Below, one piece after another: positions 21,906-32,889 of a DNA stretch of 64,000 nucleotides. The translations under genes were made by a program, and so were the position numbers. Source of the DNA: Mimachlamys varia (lineage: Eukaryota > Mollusca > Bivalvia > Pectinida > Pectinidae); contig OX392535.1 in assembly GCA_947623455.1 (NCBI GenBank), positions 42,122,688-42,186,687 of the forward strand, written 5' to 3'. Below the pieces are notes generated by a model. It ran no database searches and was not told the DNA's origin. It saw nothing but the letters and a program-made list of their open reading frames with translations. Position 1 is the first letter of the stretch. Every line of letters begins with the position of its first letter.

Positions 21906-24490
21906 CAATTTATTGTACAGTACAAGATGCCCATGTGTTACAGTTCCAACAATTAATCAAGATGTTATATTCTCATTGTATTGGCGACGAAGGGAATCGT
22001 ACTTTCAACCCGACGATTTATAGAGAATGAAGATGTTATCCCAGAGTATTAAAAACCAACGAATGTCAGTACTATTCAAAGTGAGCTTGCTTTCGCTGAA
22101 TAGAACTTGCCTGCGCTTAATGTATCGTTAATGTAAGGAATGGTTATCGATGAGGTTTATTGGGGGAACGTCGAAAAGCAAAGTGATGTTAATCGTCAAA
22201 ATAAGTGTCTTTTGGCGCTAAGACATAGCATTCGTTTAATGCTATCACAATAACATGAACATTTCCAATGAGTTCAAACCTTCGAACATTGACGAATCCT
22301 TCGGAGTAATTAAAACATGACTTCCCCGAGCGATAGTGATTACGACTTCCAAAGAGAAGCGATAATGTTATTCTGTGACGGAAGCCGACGTTATCGGTTG
22401 CGTTGTATGCCATTACTTCAGAATCTACAAAACGCTTTAATTCACAAAAGGCCAAACTAATCGCATTTTAGAATCTGCTGAATGTTTTCCTTTCACTGTG
22501 TACCGGAAAAATCTAGTTTCTGAGACAGAAGTATGGATTGATAGATGATAATCAGCAGAAGCATGGCATTAACAGAGGCTGATTTTATACATAAATAGCG
22601 TCTGACAATGATAAAGTAAGAGTATGGCCATCGGGAGGATGGTTTGACAGGGAGACTGGAAAGATATATTTTTCGATCGAAATTAACTAAATAATGATAA
22701 TTAGTTTTCCTTTAAGTAGTCACTTACTCATCTGGATATCCACGTGTACGGTGCATTTAAATCAATTTTGCATGCATTACTGTGACTTGTTTGAAAAAAA
22801 TGCAGAAAATCTGATGTCGAACATACATGTGTATCAATCATGATCAGCACAATTTTGAAAACAAATTTCTCATATGTAGATTATACATTGAACTGGCCTA
22901 GAATATTGTGTAAACTTCATATATCACAAGAAAATATCAAATATGGCCATGGCATGCTTATAAAGCATCACCATCAGATAAAACGAAAACTGCATATTTG
23001 CAGTTTGCTTTGTGATATTTTCATAGGTTTTTGAAAGCAATACCGCCTCGGTTATTCCAATATCTTTTAAACTAATCTGCACGTCTCTTTTTCATGTCTA
23101 AAATATAAATTTATTTCGACAGTTAATGCAGTGTCGACCCATCCATGCTGCATATGTGCTAGGTTCCAACAGTGATCGTTTGGATATGATGTTTGAAGGT
23201 GAAAGTGAATTGAAAAAAAGGACTCAGATTAAACGCAATTCTGAACATAAACCCCATTTCGATCCAAGATGATTAGGATTCAAATCTGAATTGCACATGG
23301 ACACTGTTACTCAAAACGATAAAGTAATTGCTTTTGATATCTTCAACATTGAAATATCTTATTATTGATTATCTGATATTCAATATATAATATCAATTCA
23401 CTAAATTAAAAGTCGTCGGTATAACCACTCTGCCGTACAACAAACAGTAAAAACGTCGGACGCCCTTCATGAGAACCTCAGCGAGTCAAAACAAATGATT
23501 CGTCCGAGATGGAAATGTTTGTTTAGGCTCAAAAAGAGTACGCTTACATGTAGAATGAAAATGGAGAATACCTACTCACTTATTCACCTTATCCATAAAC
23601 AGAAGGGAAGAAATTGCAATACATAGTAGCAACAATAACAACAAGTTATAATGAAACAGTTTTTTACCTCGAAAAGGAACATCTTATATCTTAATTTTGC
23701 TGAGCAGAAAGCTAATATAATGAAGGAGTTGCAATTGATGGGTCATGTAGTGAAAGCACAATACATTACCTTCAAATGGATTCATCGCTTCTGGTTTCCA
23801 TTCGGTCCCGCGTTGGGGATTTTTTTTGCATTTGTTGTACTTGGTGAAGTTGGAATGGCACACCATTACGTGATAAACATGGTCTTAACATTCTTCTTTG
23901 TTGCTTCCATTAAAGGCTTTCCAAATATTTTGGATTGCTAGATTTAGACATTTTATTTTGTACAATAAAACATCTGAACCGTTTATCTTAATCGTTGAAA
24001 ATAAGTGACAAAATACGTTTAAGTATCTCGAAGCAACATCTGAAATAGACTTTCTAGCAGAATTTGACGTAATCATTGAGAGCGGGTGACCATGAACGTT
24101 CCCAGTAGCAACAGAACGTCTGTCGCCCGCATTGGCAAAATATAATGGCAAGTACTGCTGGAAAGCTATTAGGGTACCCAGCGATAAGATATTTAACTAA
24201 ATGTTACATGATTGTACTGGACAGTATCAAAAAGACTAATCATTTCACAAGTGTGTTTAATGTGAAACAAAAAAACCAAACGCCGCCATCATTTCTTTAT
24301 GACAAGAGAAAATAATAGATTGTAACGTAAAAATCAATTAAACGTGATTTCATAAATGTATGAATAGATAAAAAATTCAAAGACAATGAATATACAGCAC
24401 TATGTTGATTTACAAAAATAAATCTAAAACCAGGTTCGATACGAAAAACCCAATAAAAACAGAACCAAAACAAATGCACATACTTTTAAT
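21906..24490. other. Noncoding stretch with two unremarkable open frames
   Basis: Contains a minus frame of 88 codons (22189-22455) and a plus frame of 96 codons (23651-23941, one hydrophobic segment). Both are within chance length and have no recognisable domain or clear splice sites. No repeats recognised. Confidence 0.35.
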
Positions 24491-24494
24491 TGAA

Positions 24495-24720
24495 TTCTTG
24501 GGAAATCTGTTAATGCCAATTAAAAAAAATCACCAAAACGTCAACAAAACAAGAATCATAACTTAAAACCAATTAAACCAGGGCCAAAATACTAACAAAT
24601 AAACGATTTACACAGAAATCCTTCTGCTTCATCAACGAAACCGGCAATATAGATCTAGTTCAGATCCAAGTTAATGCCATGTCCTCAAATTGAGAACTGA
24701 GGCATTATTCTGAGGCATAG
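24495..24720 (+). repeat. GTTCCGG dispersed repeat, diverged copy
   Basis: The landmarks CAAAACGTCAACAAAAC, AACCAATTAAACCAG, CTTCTGCTTCATCAACGA and CCATGTCCTCAAATTGAG follow the order seen at 41215-41460. The central ACCAGGTGTTCCGGAAGAG block is missing, so this copy has an internal deletion. Confidence 0.6.
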
Positions 24721-25112
24721 TCCATAACAAATCTCTATTGAGTGTAAAGAGTTTTACGTTTTAGCCCAGCTAACGGTATGCATCTATTTCAATACTAAAG
24801 CATTATGGTTAGTGTCAGGATGTTTTAGGATGGATACTATCAGCGTGTACACGACACGTACTCAGGGCGACATACTGATATCTGTACTTTATCGAGTAGC
24901 TGACGTGCAACACACACGGAAGTCTCTGCGTGTATCATCTTTGAGGGAATTAAAACCAAACCAAAATTGACACTATAAAAAGCCATGTATGCAAAAAGCA
25001 ATGGAGGCATTTCAAAGATAGAATTACCATCGAGAAAACGGGTGAACAACGATAAGACGGGGAAACGGATCAATTCATTAATTAAAAGTGCTGCACAATG
25101 ACCCTGTTACAG

Positions 25113-25290
25113 CACCTTGTATAATGTAACTGATTCTGACAAACGAGTTTTAATTATTACTGCAAATCTGTCAGGCAGTATTGATCTTTTGACAGTCTTG
25201 GCTCGTCTGGTATCGCTCAAATACATTGACACCACCAATGAAACCCCCAACAGTTCACATAGTGTACACGACCACCAGCTATTCTGTTGA
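25113..25290 (+). CDS. Candidate terminal exon, 58 codons, unknown
   Basis: CCCTGTTACAG precedes an open frame reading LYNVTDSDKRVLIITANL, then a Leu/Val-rich middle (LLTVLARLVSLKYI) and a polar tail ending HDHQLFC before TGA. AATAAA lies at 25413-25418, about 120 nt on. A second protein-like frame starts at ATG 24833 on the same strand (MDTISVYTTRTQGD), ending about 140 bp before this one. The opposite strand is open in both places too, so direction is not certain and no family is recognised. Confidence 0.2.
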
Positions 25291-26333
25291 TGCAAAGAAA
25301 GTCAAGCCCACAGCTCACTGGTAACATAGTAACTCTAATCAGCAGTGTTACATTGTATATCTTTATAGTTTTCTTCAGAAGCATGTTGAATTAGATGCGG
25401 TCTTATTGTGATAATAAAATGACCTTTAGCCTGCAGAAGTATATTGCATAACACGATTTCACTAGGACGTTGATTAAACATTTACATACATATCAGGTGC
25501 AATCTATTAGGGGAATGTTGTTTATAGCAACAATAGAAATAGATATTCAACATCAGAATGATGAAAGGAATTGTTGGACTTTAGGAAAAACTAATTTCCG
25601 ACTTAATCCCACCCTAGTTGCTGGATAACGACCAGATTTAATGGTCTGCAAGTTATAACTATTCTGTCTTAGCCTGGCTCAGAGTGCAGATCAGAAAATG
25701 ATGTACAACACAGAATACACATATCGAATTATCTGCTTAGTTTAACACTGGGAGAGTTACCCTCCTAATAAAAAAATGCCTGTTTGAAATATAGATGCAC
25801 TGTTAAAAAGGGATTTCTTTTATACGTCATCTTACAGTAAACTTAGCTTATTGAAGTTAGAATCATTTCAGTATTAAATTTGTTCAATATACAGTAAAGC
25901 TGCCCTTTAATGCTACCGATTGTTCATGTGTGTATAACTGTATAAAGGGTGCTGGCGATAAAATGATAGAAGCTAAAAATCTCAAAATATAAAGAAGTTG
26001 TTAGCAAAGTGAAAAAAAAAATGAAACAAAATTAATGCTTTCGCATTTGTTCACCATTATAAATATATCAGCGGCAAGGCAAAATTAATATATTAGAAAC
26101 GTTCAACTATATTCAAAATCAAAATATAACTTGTTTGAAATAAGAACACCAGAACGAAACCATGTCAATGTATTGACAGTTGTCCCTTAAATATGTCATG
26201 TGACAATGATTTAATAGAATTGGGTGAGGGGCTAAATAGTTAAGGTCTAACGTCTAGGATCTGAATGTGTGAAATATACGAAAATGTCATAGCAGACGCA
26301 TTATTTCTGGAAAAAGTAGACGATCGTTACAAA

Positions 26334-26441
26334 ATGGCGGGAAAGGGTCACGGGAAATCGCCCCAAAGACAAATAACAGAAAGCCAGCACCACAGGACAA
26401 GGAGAGCCAACGGAGCTCCTCGGGAAAACATATATCAATGA
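26334..26441 (+). pseudogene. Short basic ORF, possibly a broken element ORF
   Basis: ATG opens 35 codons (MAGKGHGKSPQRQITESQ, then RTRRANGAPREN) before TGA. The next frame (+1) is open across the stop and continues with MESTTELQRHLQFSRKK to about 26552. Overlapping open frames with basic, Gln-rich content suggest one frameshifted coding sequence, perhaps the start of a mobile-element nucleic-acid-binding protein. This is inference; no domain is visible. Confidence 0.17.
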
Positions 26442-27113
26442 CCAGACAATGGAATCAACAACCGAATTACAAAGACATCTTCAGTTCTCGAGAAAAAAAA
26501 TAGCAAACACATTGTTCCACTTTTCAATTCTTATCGCTATCCCTGTAAAATAGTCTTTGGCATACGTTTCATATTGAACAATTTCATAGCTATCGTATGA
26601 AAAGTGAGTTTTGATTTTGTTCATTTGTACTTAGCAATGGTATATATTGTCTTAGTGGATGTGTAATGAGGCGTTTGTAGACATGCATATTTCACATTTT
26701 GTCAATGCTCTAGTATTTTTCTTCACAATTTTGTATAGTTTTTTTCATTTTGTGTTGCCGCTATATATTGTCTTTATGTAGTGACAGCACAGTATATACC
26801 GTCTTTGAACAGTTCTGCTTTAGTATAATTTATCCTAAACATTGTAGAATAACTTACCGTACATATGGCTTTTCAACAGTATGACACCTATCTGTCTTTT
26901 TACAAAATCAATCTAAAACACAGTTATTGATTGATTGACCTAAACATTACACAACTAATATCCAATTAAGTTCATAACCTTTTGAAGATTCGAACACAAA
27001 AATATGAAAATTGAATTACAAGATGTAAAATGTTATAATGTGTATTCAGAGCTTGACTTGGTAAAATGCACACCCAGATGGATTTCATACAGGAAAGTGT
27101 TTTCACACCCCAG

Positions 27114-27179
27114 ACATACGAAACAGTGAACAGAATCCAAGTCTACTAAAAATGCTACCGGTCACACTTTCTATAGCCG
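27114..27179 (+). CDS. Candidate internal coding exon (66 nt, symmetric phase 1)
   Basis: The acceptor GTTTTCACACCCCAG lies immediately upstream, and the donor CCG|GTACGTG follows at 27180. Of the three frames only one is open: IRNSEQNPSLLKMLPVTLSI, entering and leaving in phase 1. Length is a multiple of 3, so it could be a cassette exon. With the 101-159 exon the junction codon would be G+AC (Asp). No domain is recognisable in 22 residues. A 66-nt exon with fair splice sites can arise by chance; transcripts are needed. Confidence 0.3.
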
Positions 27180-27929
27180 GTACGTGTGTAACCTAGCCCC
27201 GAAGGCTTTAACCTTGACGCCAGTTCCAACGTAAATCACCCAAAATGTGTGGAAATTACACTTGTGAGACTAGACAATGCAACTTATGTCAAAACGTGCT
27301 GGAGACAAATCGCCATGAGGTTAAACCAATGTTTTTTAGCTGTTGATTCTGTTTCCCAGAAACGTCTACATTGTCGTCCATAGTATGTATATGCTAGGCG
27401 GTATCGTTAGATCATTAACAGAAGAGTTTCAAATCTCCAATGTCCTCCTGTGTCAAAAACCATTACATACATATACTCGGTATCGATAACCCGATCACAG
27501 TCGTAACAAACAGGTGACCGTCAGACACAGGTTTTAAAACCCTATATTATTTATTATGCAACATTACACAAAACCATTGCACGCCAGAACACCAACATTA
27601 GACAAATGATCGTTTTATTGATAATCGTTACATTGCAGTTTCCGTATCATTGGAAGTCTTCTTTCAGTTTTAGAAAGTAATGCATATGAAACCAAATCAT
27701 AACTAATGAAAATATAGTTTGCATCTAACATAGAAGTTTCTGTTCATCTTAGCATGATGCCGTTGATAAAAAAATATGAACGACCGAGAGTAAATCGAAT
27801 GATTGAATATTTCAGATAGCTATTTCAAGAACCAGCATGTTGTGATAACAGTTTTTGCTATTCTTGAAATGACATCTCACAGAGGTCGCGAAATGTCTAA
27901 ATAAGACACGCACGAAGAATGCCAAGAAA

Positions 27930-28260
27930 GCATCATAAAGATTGAACGATTTAGAGAGAACGAAGAAGGACGAAGAGTTGTAGAGAAGGGAAGACAAGGG
28001 TGGAGAAAACGACAAAATATAACGACGCGAAGATGGAAAGTGAAAGATAGTGCAAAGATGATAATAACATGACGTGTAGAAAAAGAATCAAAGATAAAGA
28101 AGAGATGGACAAAGAATGACGGAGCAGCGTGACGAAGGATAGACGATCATAGATTATAAAAGGACGATGGAGGTCAGAGAAGCGTAGAGATTTAAATAAT
28201 AAGGAAATGAAGTGTTAAAAGTCAACGGAAAGGATTGAATAAACAAATCAAGGACAATTC
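27930..28260 (+). repeat. Purine-rich strand-asymmetric tract
   Basis: Over about 330 bp the plus strand is dominated by A and G (words such as GAGAGAACGAAGAAGGACGA, GATAAAGAAGAGATGGAC). It ends near 28260. It is not a simple repeat, but looks like a decayed GA-type tract. No coding frame is supported. Confidence 0.5.
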
Positions 28261-28966
28261 ATCATTTGAAATATGCAACGATTAAAAAAGTATCTTTATT
28301 AGTTTCCCCTGTATATTACATTCAGGATGACATGACTACAAAAAGGAGAAGAATTCGAGAGCAACGCAACCGAGGGTAGAACAAAATGGAGCTTGGAGAA
28401 TGAACGACTATAAACTCGTATAGTGTGATATTTGTTATTTAGACTTGGGATGATTGCAGCTAAGCTTTATTTTACTTGTTTCTGTATATTGTGTCGCATC
28501 TACATCTAACACGTTGCAGAGATAACATGTACGTAAGTGTGTGAAGTAGAAAATTTATTTACGGTCTCCATGTCTCTGTAATGGCATGTCATAGGGGAAA
28601 CATCAGAATTAACCACCTCGTTTGGTTATCGCTGGTATTGGTTGGAAGCGTGGGATCGTACCTAACATTTAAAACATGAACCCTACAGAAAAAATACATC
28701 ATGGCTGGTGTTTAAATGCGATATCGTTAATTATGTCAAAGTAATTGCTTTGAACTACGACTCGATCTCCCAAGGCATTCACGGGAGCTAAGATACACTG
28801 CAAGGTCTAACGCCATGAGAAATTCTGCATACGTGAATCACGCATATTGTACCACGGTACAACAACATTTCTTTAGTAACACACTGTGATAAAATTATTT
28901 AAACTTTAAACAGAACATAATTGTTTCCAGAATTTTTAAATTATCGTTATCAGATAATATAGTTTT

Positions 28967-29030
28967 AGGGTGGTCAGATGGCTTCATAGATAGTGCACTT
29001 GCCTTTCACCAAACCTGTTGTCAATAAATT
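28967..29030 (+). mobile_element. 5' fragment of the SINE family seen at 56546
   Basis: AGGGTGGTCAGATGGCTTC and ATAGTGCACTTGCCTTTCACC match, in order, the tRNA-like head of the 56546-56812 element (GGGTGGTCGGGTGGTGCAG, ATAGCGCACTTGCCTTTCACC). It stops before box B, so this is a short truncated or decayed copy. Confidence 0.65.
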
Positions 29031-32000
29031 TGTTTTGTTATTGAAGTAAAATTCTTGGAGATAAAATTATTAATATCGTTGAAGAAATACGGATAAATAT
29101 ATTTTCGAGGTTATCCGTCCCTTTATCAAAACACAAAAAACACATCACTTGAATAAAACATAAAACAAATTTATCAGTAAATATGGTACGTGTTGCCAGT
29201 AATCCCTTCGATAGAATGGATTTCGACGTCTATTGATAAAGGGAGGATAGCCTGGAACATTTGACAATGTATTTGTTCGTAATGTCGCTAATTCTTCAAC
29301 GATTCCACATACATGTATATATCAATTTAAGCAATACGCATCCAACGGACATTTGTTTGTTTGGATCCAGTGTATTTAGTGGACTATACCGTCCACTATA
29401 CTTACTTGACTCTAAAAAAAATATTTTTTAAATGATGTATACGACGTGTTGTAAAGATACATTCCTTTTTCTCTAATTTTATGACGTAATACTGTCGAAC
29501 TATTTTGTATACGAACGTGAATGTGAACCACACAGACAAGGTGAAAGTAGTAAGAAAATACACCAAACAACTGTTTTCTTCTCCCATGCGTTACATGACT
29601 CATCGATGATGGTCTTGGCCAATAAGGTGAAAATAAGAACTGGTGTATGCAACAAATCTAATATATTCGTTTCAAATCTGTAGAAAGAATATGCGATTGA
29701 TTCCATATTAATATGTCACGTATGTCTTTAATGATACTGACATTTTGGAAATAGTTACAAAGAGAAAGGGTCATTTGCTACTAGATTAATGATGTCATTG
29801 AAGATCCAATCTGAATAAACAACTCCTTATGTTCGCAAGATCCGACAGCAAAAAGTATGGTTTCAGCAATACGGAAACATTAAACTTGTGCAAAACGAAA
29901 TTGACTCTGAAAAGATTTGGAAAGCCAAGATGTCGGTCCGGCAATCCCTTCGATGTAGCCGGATTTATACTGTTGTACATTAGTCAAGATTGGGTCTGTA
30001 GAAACCACTATTTCGCATTCACAAATTGCTAAAATTTTGCCCTGTCTTTATTTTCAATTTATTTTACAAATTCATTCGATCCAAAACCAAATACATGGGT
30101 AAAGTATAAATCTGTATATCAGACAAAGCGTACTGTTATTGGGATTGATTTAAAAGGTTTCCGGTGTTTATGGAAACATGGCATTGAGTTCTTCGTTCGA
30201 GAACATCTCTGTGTTCTGGTATCAAATCTCGACCAGTTCTTCGTTTTCAAAATAACAATGAATATACCTAGCGAATTCTTAAAATCAATACGATAACCGA
30301 ATGTTTTTAAATCGTATGCGTTGAAAGACAACTTACGGCGTGTATGTTCTTCTTTGCTTACATGATAGAATAATCTGCTGGTAAAGACCTTGGTATCCCG
30401 AGGTTTACCGTAACCTTGACAACCATTTCATTTCTTTGTTTACGTAAAAGAATAATCTGCTGTTTCAGATATTAGTATTCGGAAGTTTACAGTAACCTTG
30501 ACAACCATTGCTTTTTCTATTGAGATGACACCATTAATCAAATACATACAATGTACTATTTCATTGCAGATGAACCAGTGTGTATGTACACTTCGAAATT
30601 AATAAAACAACTAAGGGCTTCTTCCCCCCCCCCTCCCCCCTTCTGTTCCAATAGTACTCTAGATTACCTTGGATGACCGACGTTTTTCCGTGAACATGAC
30701 CAAAGATTCACATAGAAGGTAACAATACAATTTATTTAAAAGATGAACCGTAATCCGTTTTATTTCATAAGTTGTTTACAGTTTGTGCGCGTTCATTCAA
30801 CTCTTGATGAATTGTTGAACTCACACGTATCCGAATCGGGAAAATATAGAACATTAATGATGTAACTCAATTTACCCCATTCGTGAGAATTCGCTTTGAT
30901 AACCTGTTACCGCACCAAAACAACGCGTCTTGTGAAAGGTAATAGATTTATTGTTTATGGATGTTTTTGTTGGTAAGGAGCGGTGCCACGACATAAACAA
31001 CAATATAAGTACATTTCAAAGTCGATAAAAATGCAACAGGAAATAAGGAGAAAACAGAGAATTATGGGAAATATAACAACAAAACGGAGGTCAAGGTCAG
31101 AAGGGGAAAATCAACAGAATTAAAGATAGCAAAGGTTCCTTAAAACAAAATCAAAATAAAATATAGAATTTAAAGGTCATCTACATGTCACTGGAAGGTT
31201 TAGTTAGGTCATATAACAATATGAAACATCGGGGCTTCATATTAAAACAACGACAATACAGATAGCAATACGGACTGACACAGATGAGATGAGACTGTAA
31301 GTGATAACTGATCTTGTCCCAGTAAGTTCAGTGATTCAACAATGTCAGTAGAGGTAATATACCTTATTGTAGGCACATAGGGAGTTTGTAGTGATTTGAT
31401 ATCACTACTACACATGTAAAATGGCAAAGATGCAACATTTCATTGTTGTGCAGTGCACTCATTCGTACTGACTGACATCAATTCATCCAAACATGTCACT
31501 GACGAAAGACAGCCAATCTGCAAATAGCTCTAACTGTAAGATGAAATGGTTGTTTGTAAAATGTTTGCTTCAAAGCATGCCCTCACTTTACCGTAGCCCT
31601 GACTAGATCCATCACACGTGTAAGAGTGCATTAATAAATATTGCCAGTCTCCTGCGTTTTAGGTGTCTTCAGAACATCGTAAATTAAATGATGACAGACA
31701 ATTACAGTTCGGAAAAAGATTTGTTGATGCCATTCCTTAGTACCATCATCTTCTGCAGATTGTTTTGGTTTTACCATCAAGAACGGTTCATGTTTATGAT
31801 AGCTTCTTTCACATTAAGCCGTTTGCTATTGCAAAATTGAAGTTTCGTTCCCTTAAAGCTAAAACAGATAGCAATGTTCTACTTTATTTTTTTAGTGTTA
31901 AGTCCGTGTCATTTATGAGATTTCTTCCATTTTTTCATGTTCTCCTTCAAATTTATAGGTCCGCAACCAAACGAATATGACATGCTAAGTATGGTGCTCA

Positions 32001-32180
32001 TTAACACCGTATGGGTATTTTACAGACTTAACATGTTTTGAAGAACAAGTATTACCTGTAATTGACGAAACTCATAAAACCTCGTAAAGCACGGAAACAG
32101 GCGTACACACTTCCAGAAAGATCAGGGTATAAAAACCGATTTCTACTGTGAAGAAACTTTAATAGCACTAACCTAAAAAT
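29031..32180. other. Noncoding stretch, nothing firmly recognised
   Basis: AT-rich unique sequence with a C-rich run at 30624-30641 and an A-rich purine patch at 31025-31165. The frame at 29829-30032 and its antisense partner were considered and not supported. Confidence 0.4.
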
Positions 32181-32184
32181 GTAC

Positions 32185-32290
32185 CTGATATAAATACCAG
32201 CCCTATGCCAAACGCCGCATTACCAATTGGTATCAGAGTCACTCCAATGAAGGAAAATGGTGACGAATTTCGATGACCATAAGTAAGTAT
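32185..32290 (-). CDS. Candidate exon encoding a transmembrane segment (106 nt)
   Basis: On the minus strand an acceptor ACCTTCTCTAG precedes ATACTTACTTATGG, and the exon ends TATCAG|GTACAT. The open frame reads ILTYGHRNSSPFSF, then IGVTLIPIGNAAFGIGLVFI: a polar stretch with an NSS glycosylation-type site followed by a Gly-containing helix typical of multi-pass membrane proteins. It enters in phase 0 and leaves in phase 1. GC content is raised relative to flanks. It lies about 4.8 kb downstream of the much better supported TM exon at 37112-37318 on the same strand, but the phases do not join directly, so a further exon would be needed if both belong to one gene. Family not recognised. Confidence 0.33.
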
Positions 32291-32589
32291 CTAGAGAAGG
32301 TGTGCCCAGTCTACCGATGAAAATTAACTTTGTACATTCTACCTGGGGACCGTGCAACCAATCCTGTATTTTGATAATCAATCCAATAAGCATTCACCGA
32401 TGCTATTAATAACCTATTACCAAATCAAATCTGTTATTATAGCCCATTTTGCATTTGTTCGAAGCACGTCTTTATCCAAGAAACCAGTTTTGTAACGAAG
32501 GCAAAATTCAGAAGATTTTATGAGTACTTTTAACATTTCATAATACGAAAAAATTTCATTCTATAAAAGTGATATTATTCACAACTGAG

Positions 32590-32634
32590 AAAAATGATAT
32601 TTTTTCACTAGTGAAAAATATCACTTTTTCTGAT
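32590..32634. repeat. 45-bp near-perfect palindrome
   Basis: AGAAAAATGATATTTTTTCACTAG is mirrored by its complement (CTAGTGAAAAATATCACTTTTTCT), a self-complementary sequence centred on ACTAGT. It shares the words GAAAAATATC and CACT with the hairpin element 100 bp downstream, suggesting a relict of the same family. Confidence 0.75.
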
Positions 32635-32722
32635 TTGAAACAATCAGAACGCTGCTTACAAACGACGTTTGGGAAAATCAGAAGCTGCCAATGTACATTT
32701 TCATATAAAATTGTAATAAACA

Positions 32723-32883
32723 GAATATCTAACAGTATCTTCAGTAATACCAAACATATTTCACACGTGTGGCTAATATTTTGATATTTTTCACTCGTGC
32801 TGCGCACTCGTGAAAAATATCAAAATATAAGCCCCACTTGAGAAATATATTTTGTATTACTAAATACACTGTTAGATATCTTC
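32723..32883. mobile_element. Palindromic MITE-like element, about 160 bp
   Basis: The ends GAATATCTAACAGT and ACTGTTAGATATC are inverted. Internal arms also pair: TTCAGTAATACCAAACATATTTC with GAGAAATATATTTTGTATTAC, and AATATTTTGATATTTTTCAC with GTGAAAAATATCAAAATAT. The centre is CTCGTGCTGCGCACTCG. The whole can fold into one long hairpin. There is no coding capacity; a non-autonomous DNA transposon is the natural reading. A flanking target duplication was not clear. Confidence 0.75.
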
Positions 32884-32889
32884 TATATC

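Noticed and set aside
22189..22455. 88-codon minus ORF
   Set aside because: Protein-like at first sight, but chance length and no boundary signals or family.
23651..23941. 96-codon membrane-like ORF
   Set aside because: Length is within chance, no clear splice sites, no recognisable domain, antisense also open.
31490..31530. CACTGACGAAAGACAGCC as a hammerhead core
   Set aside because: No GAAA at the required place after a paired stem II.
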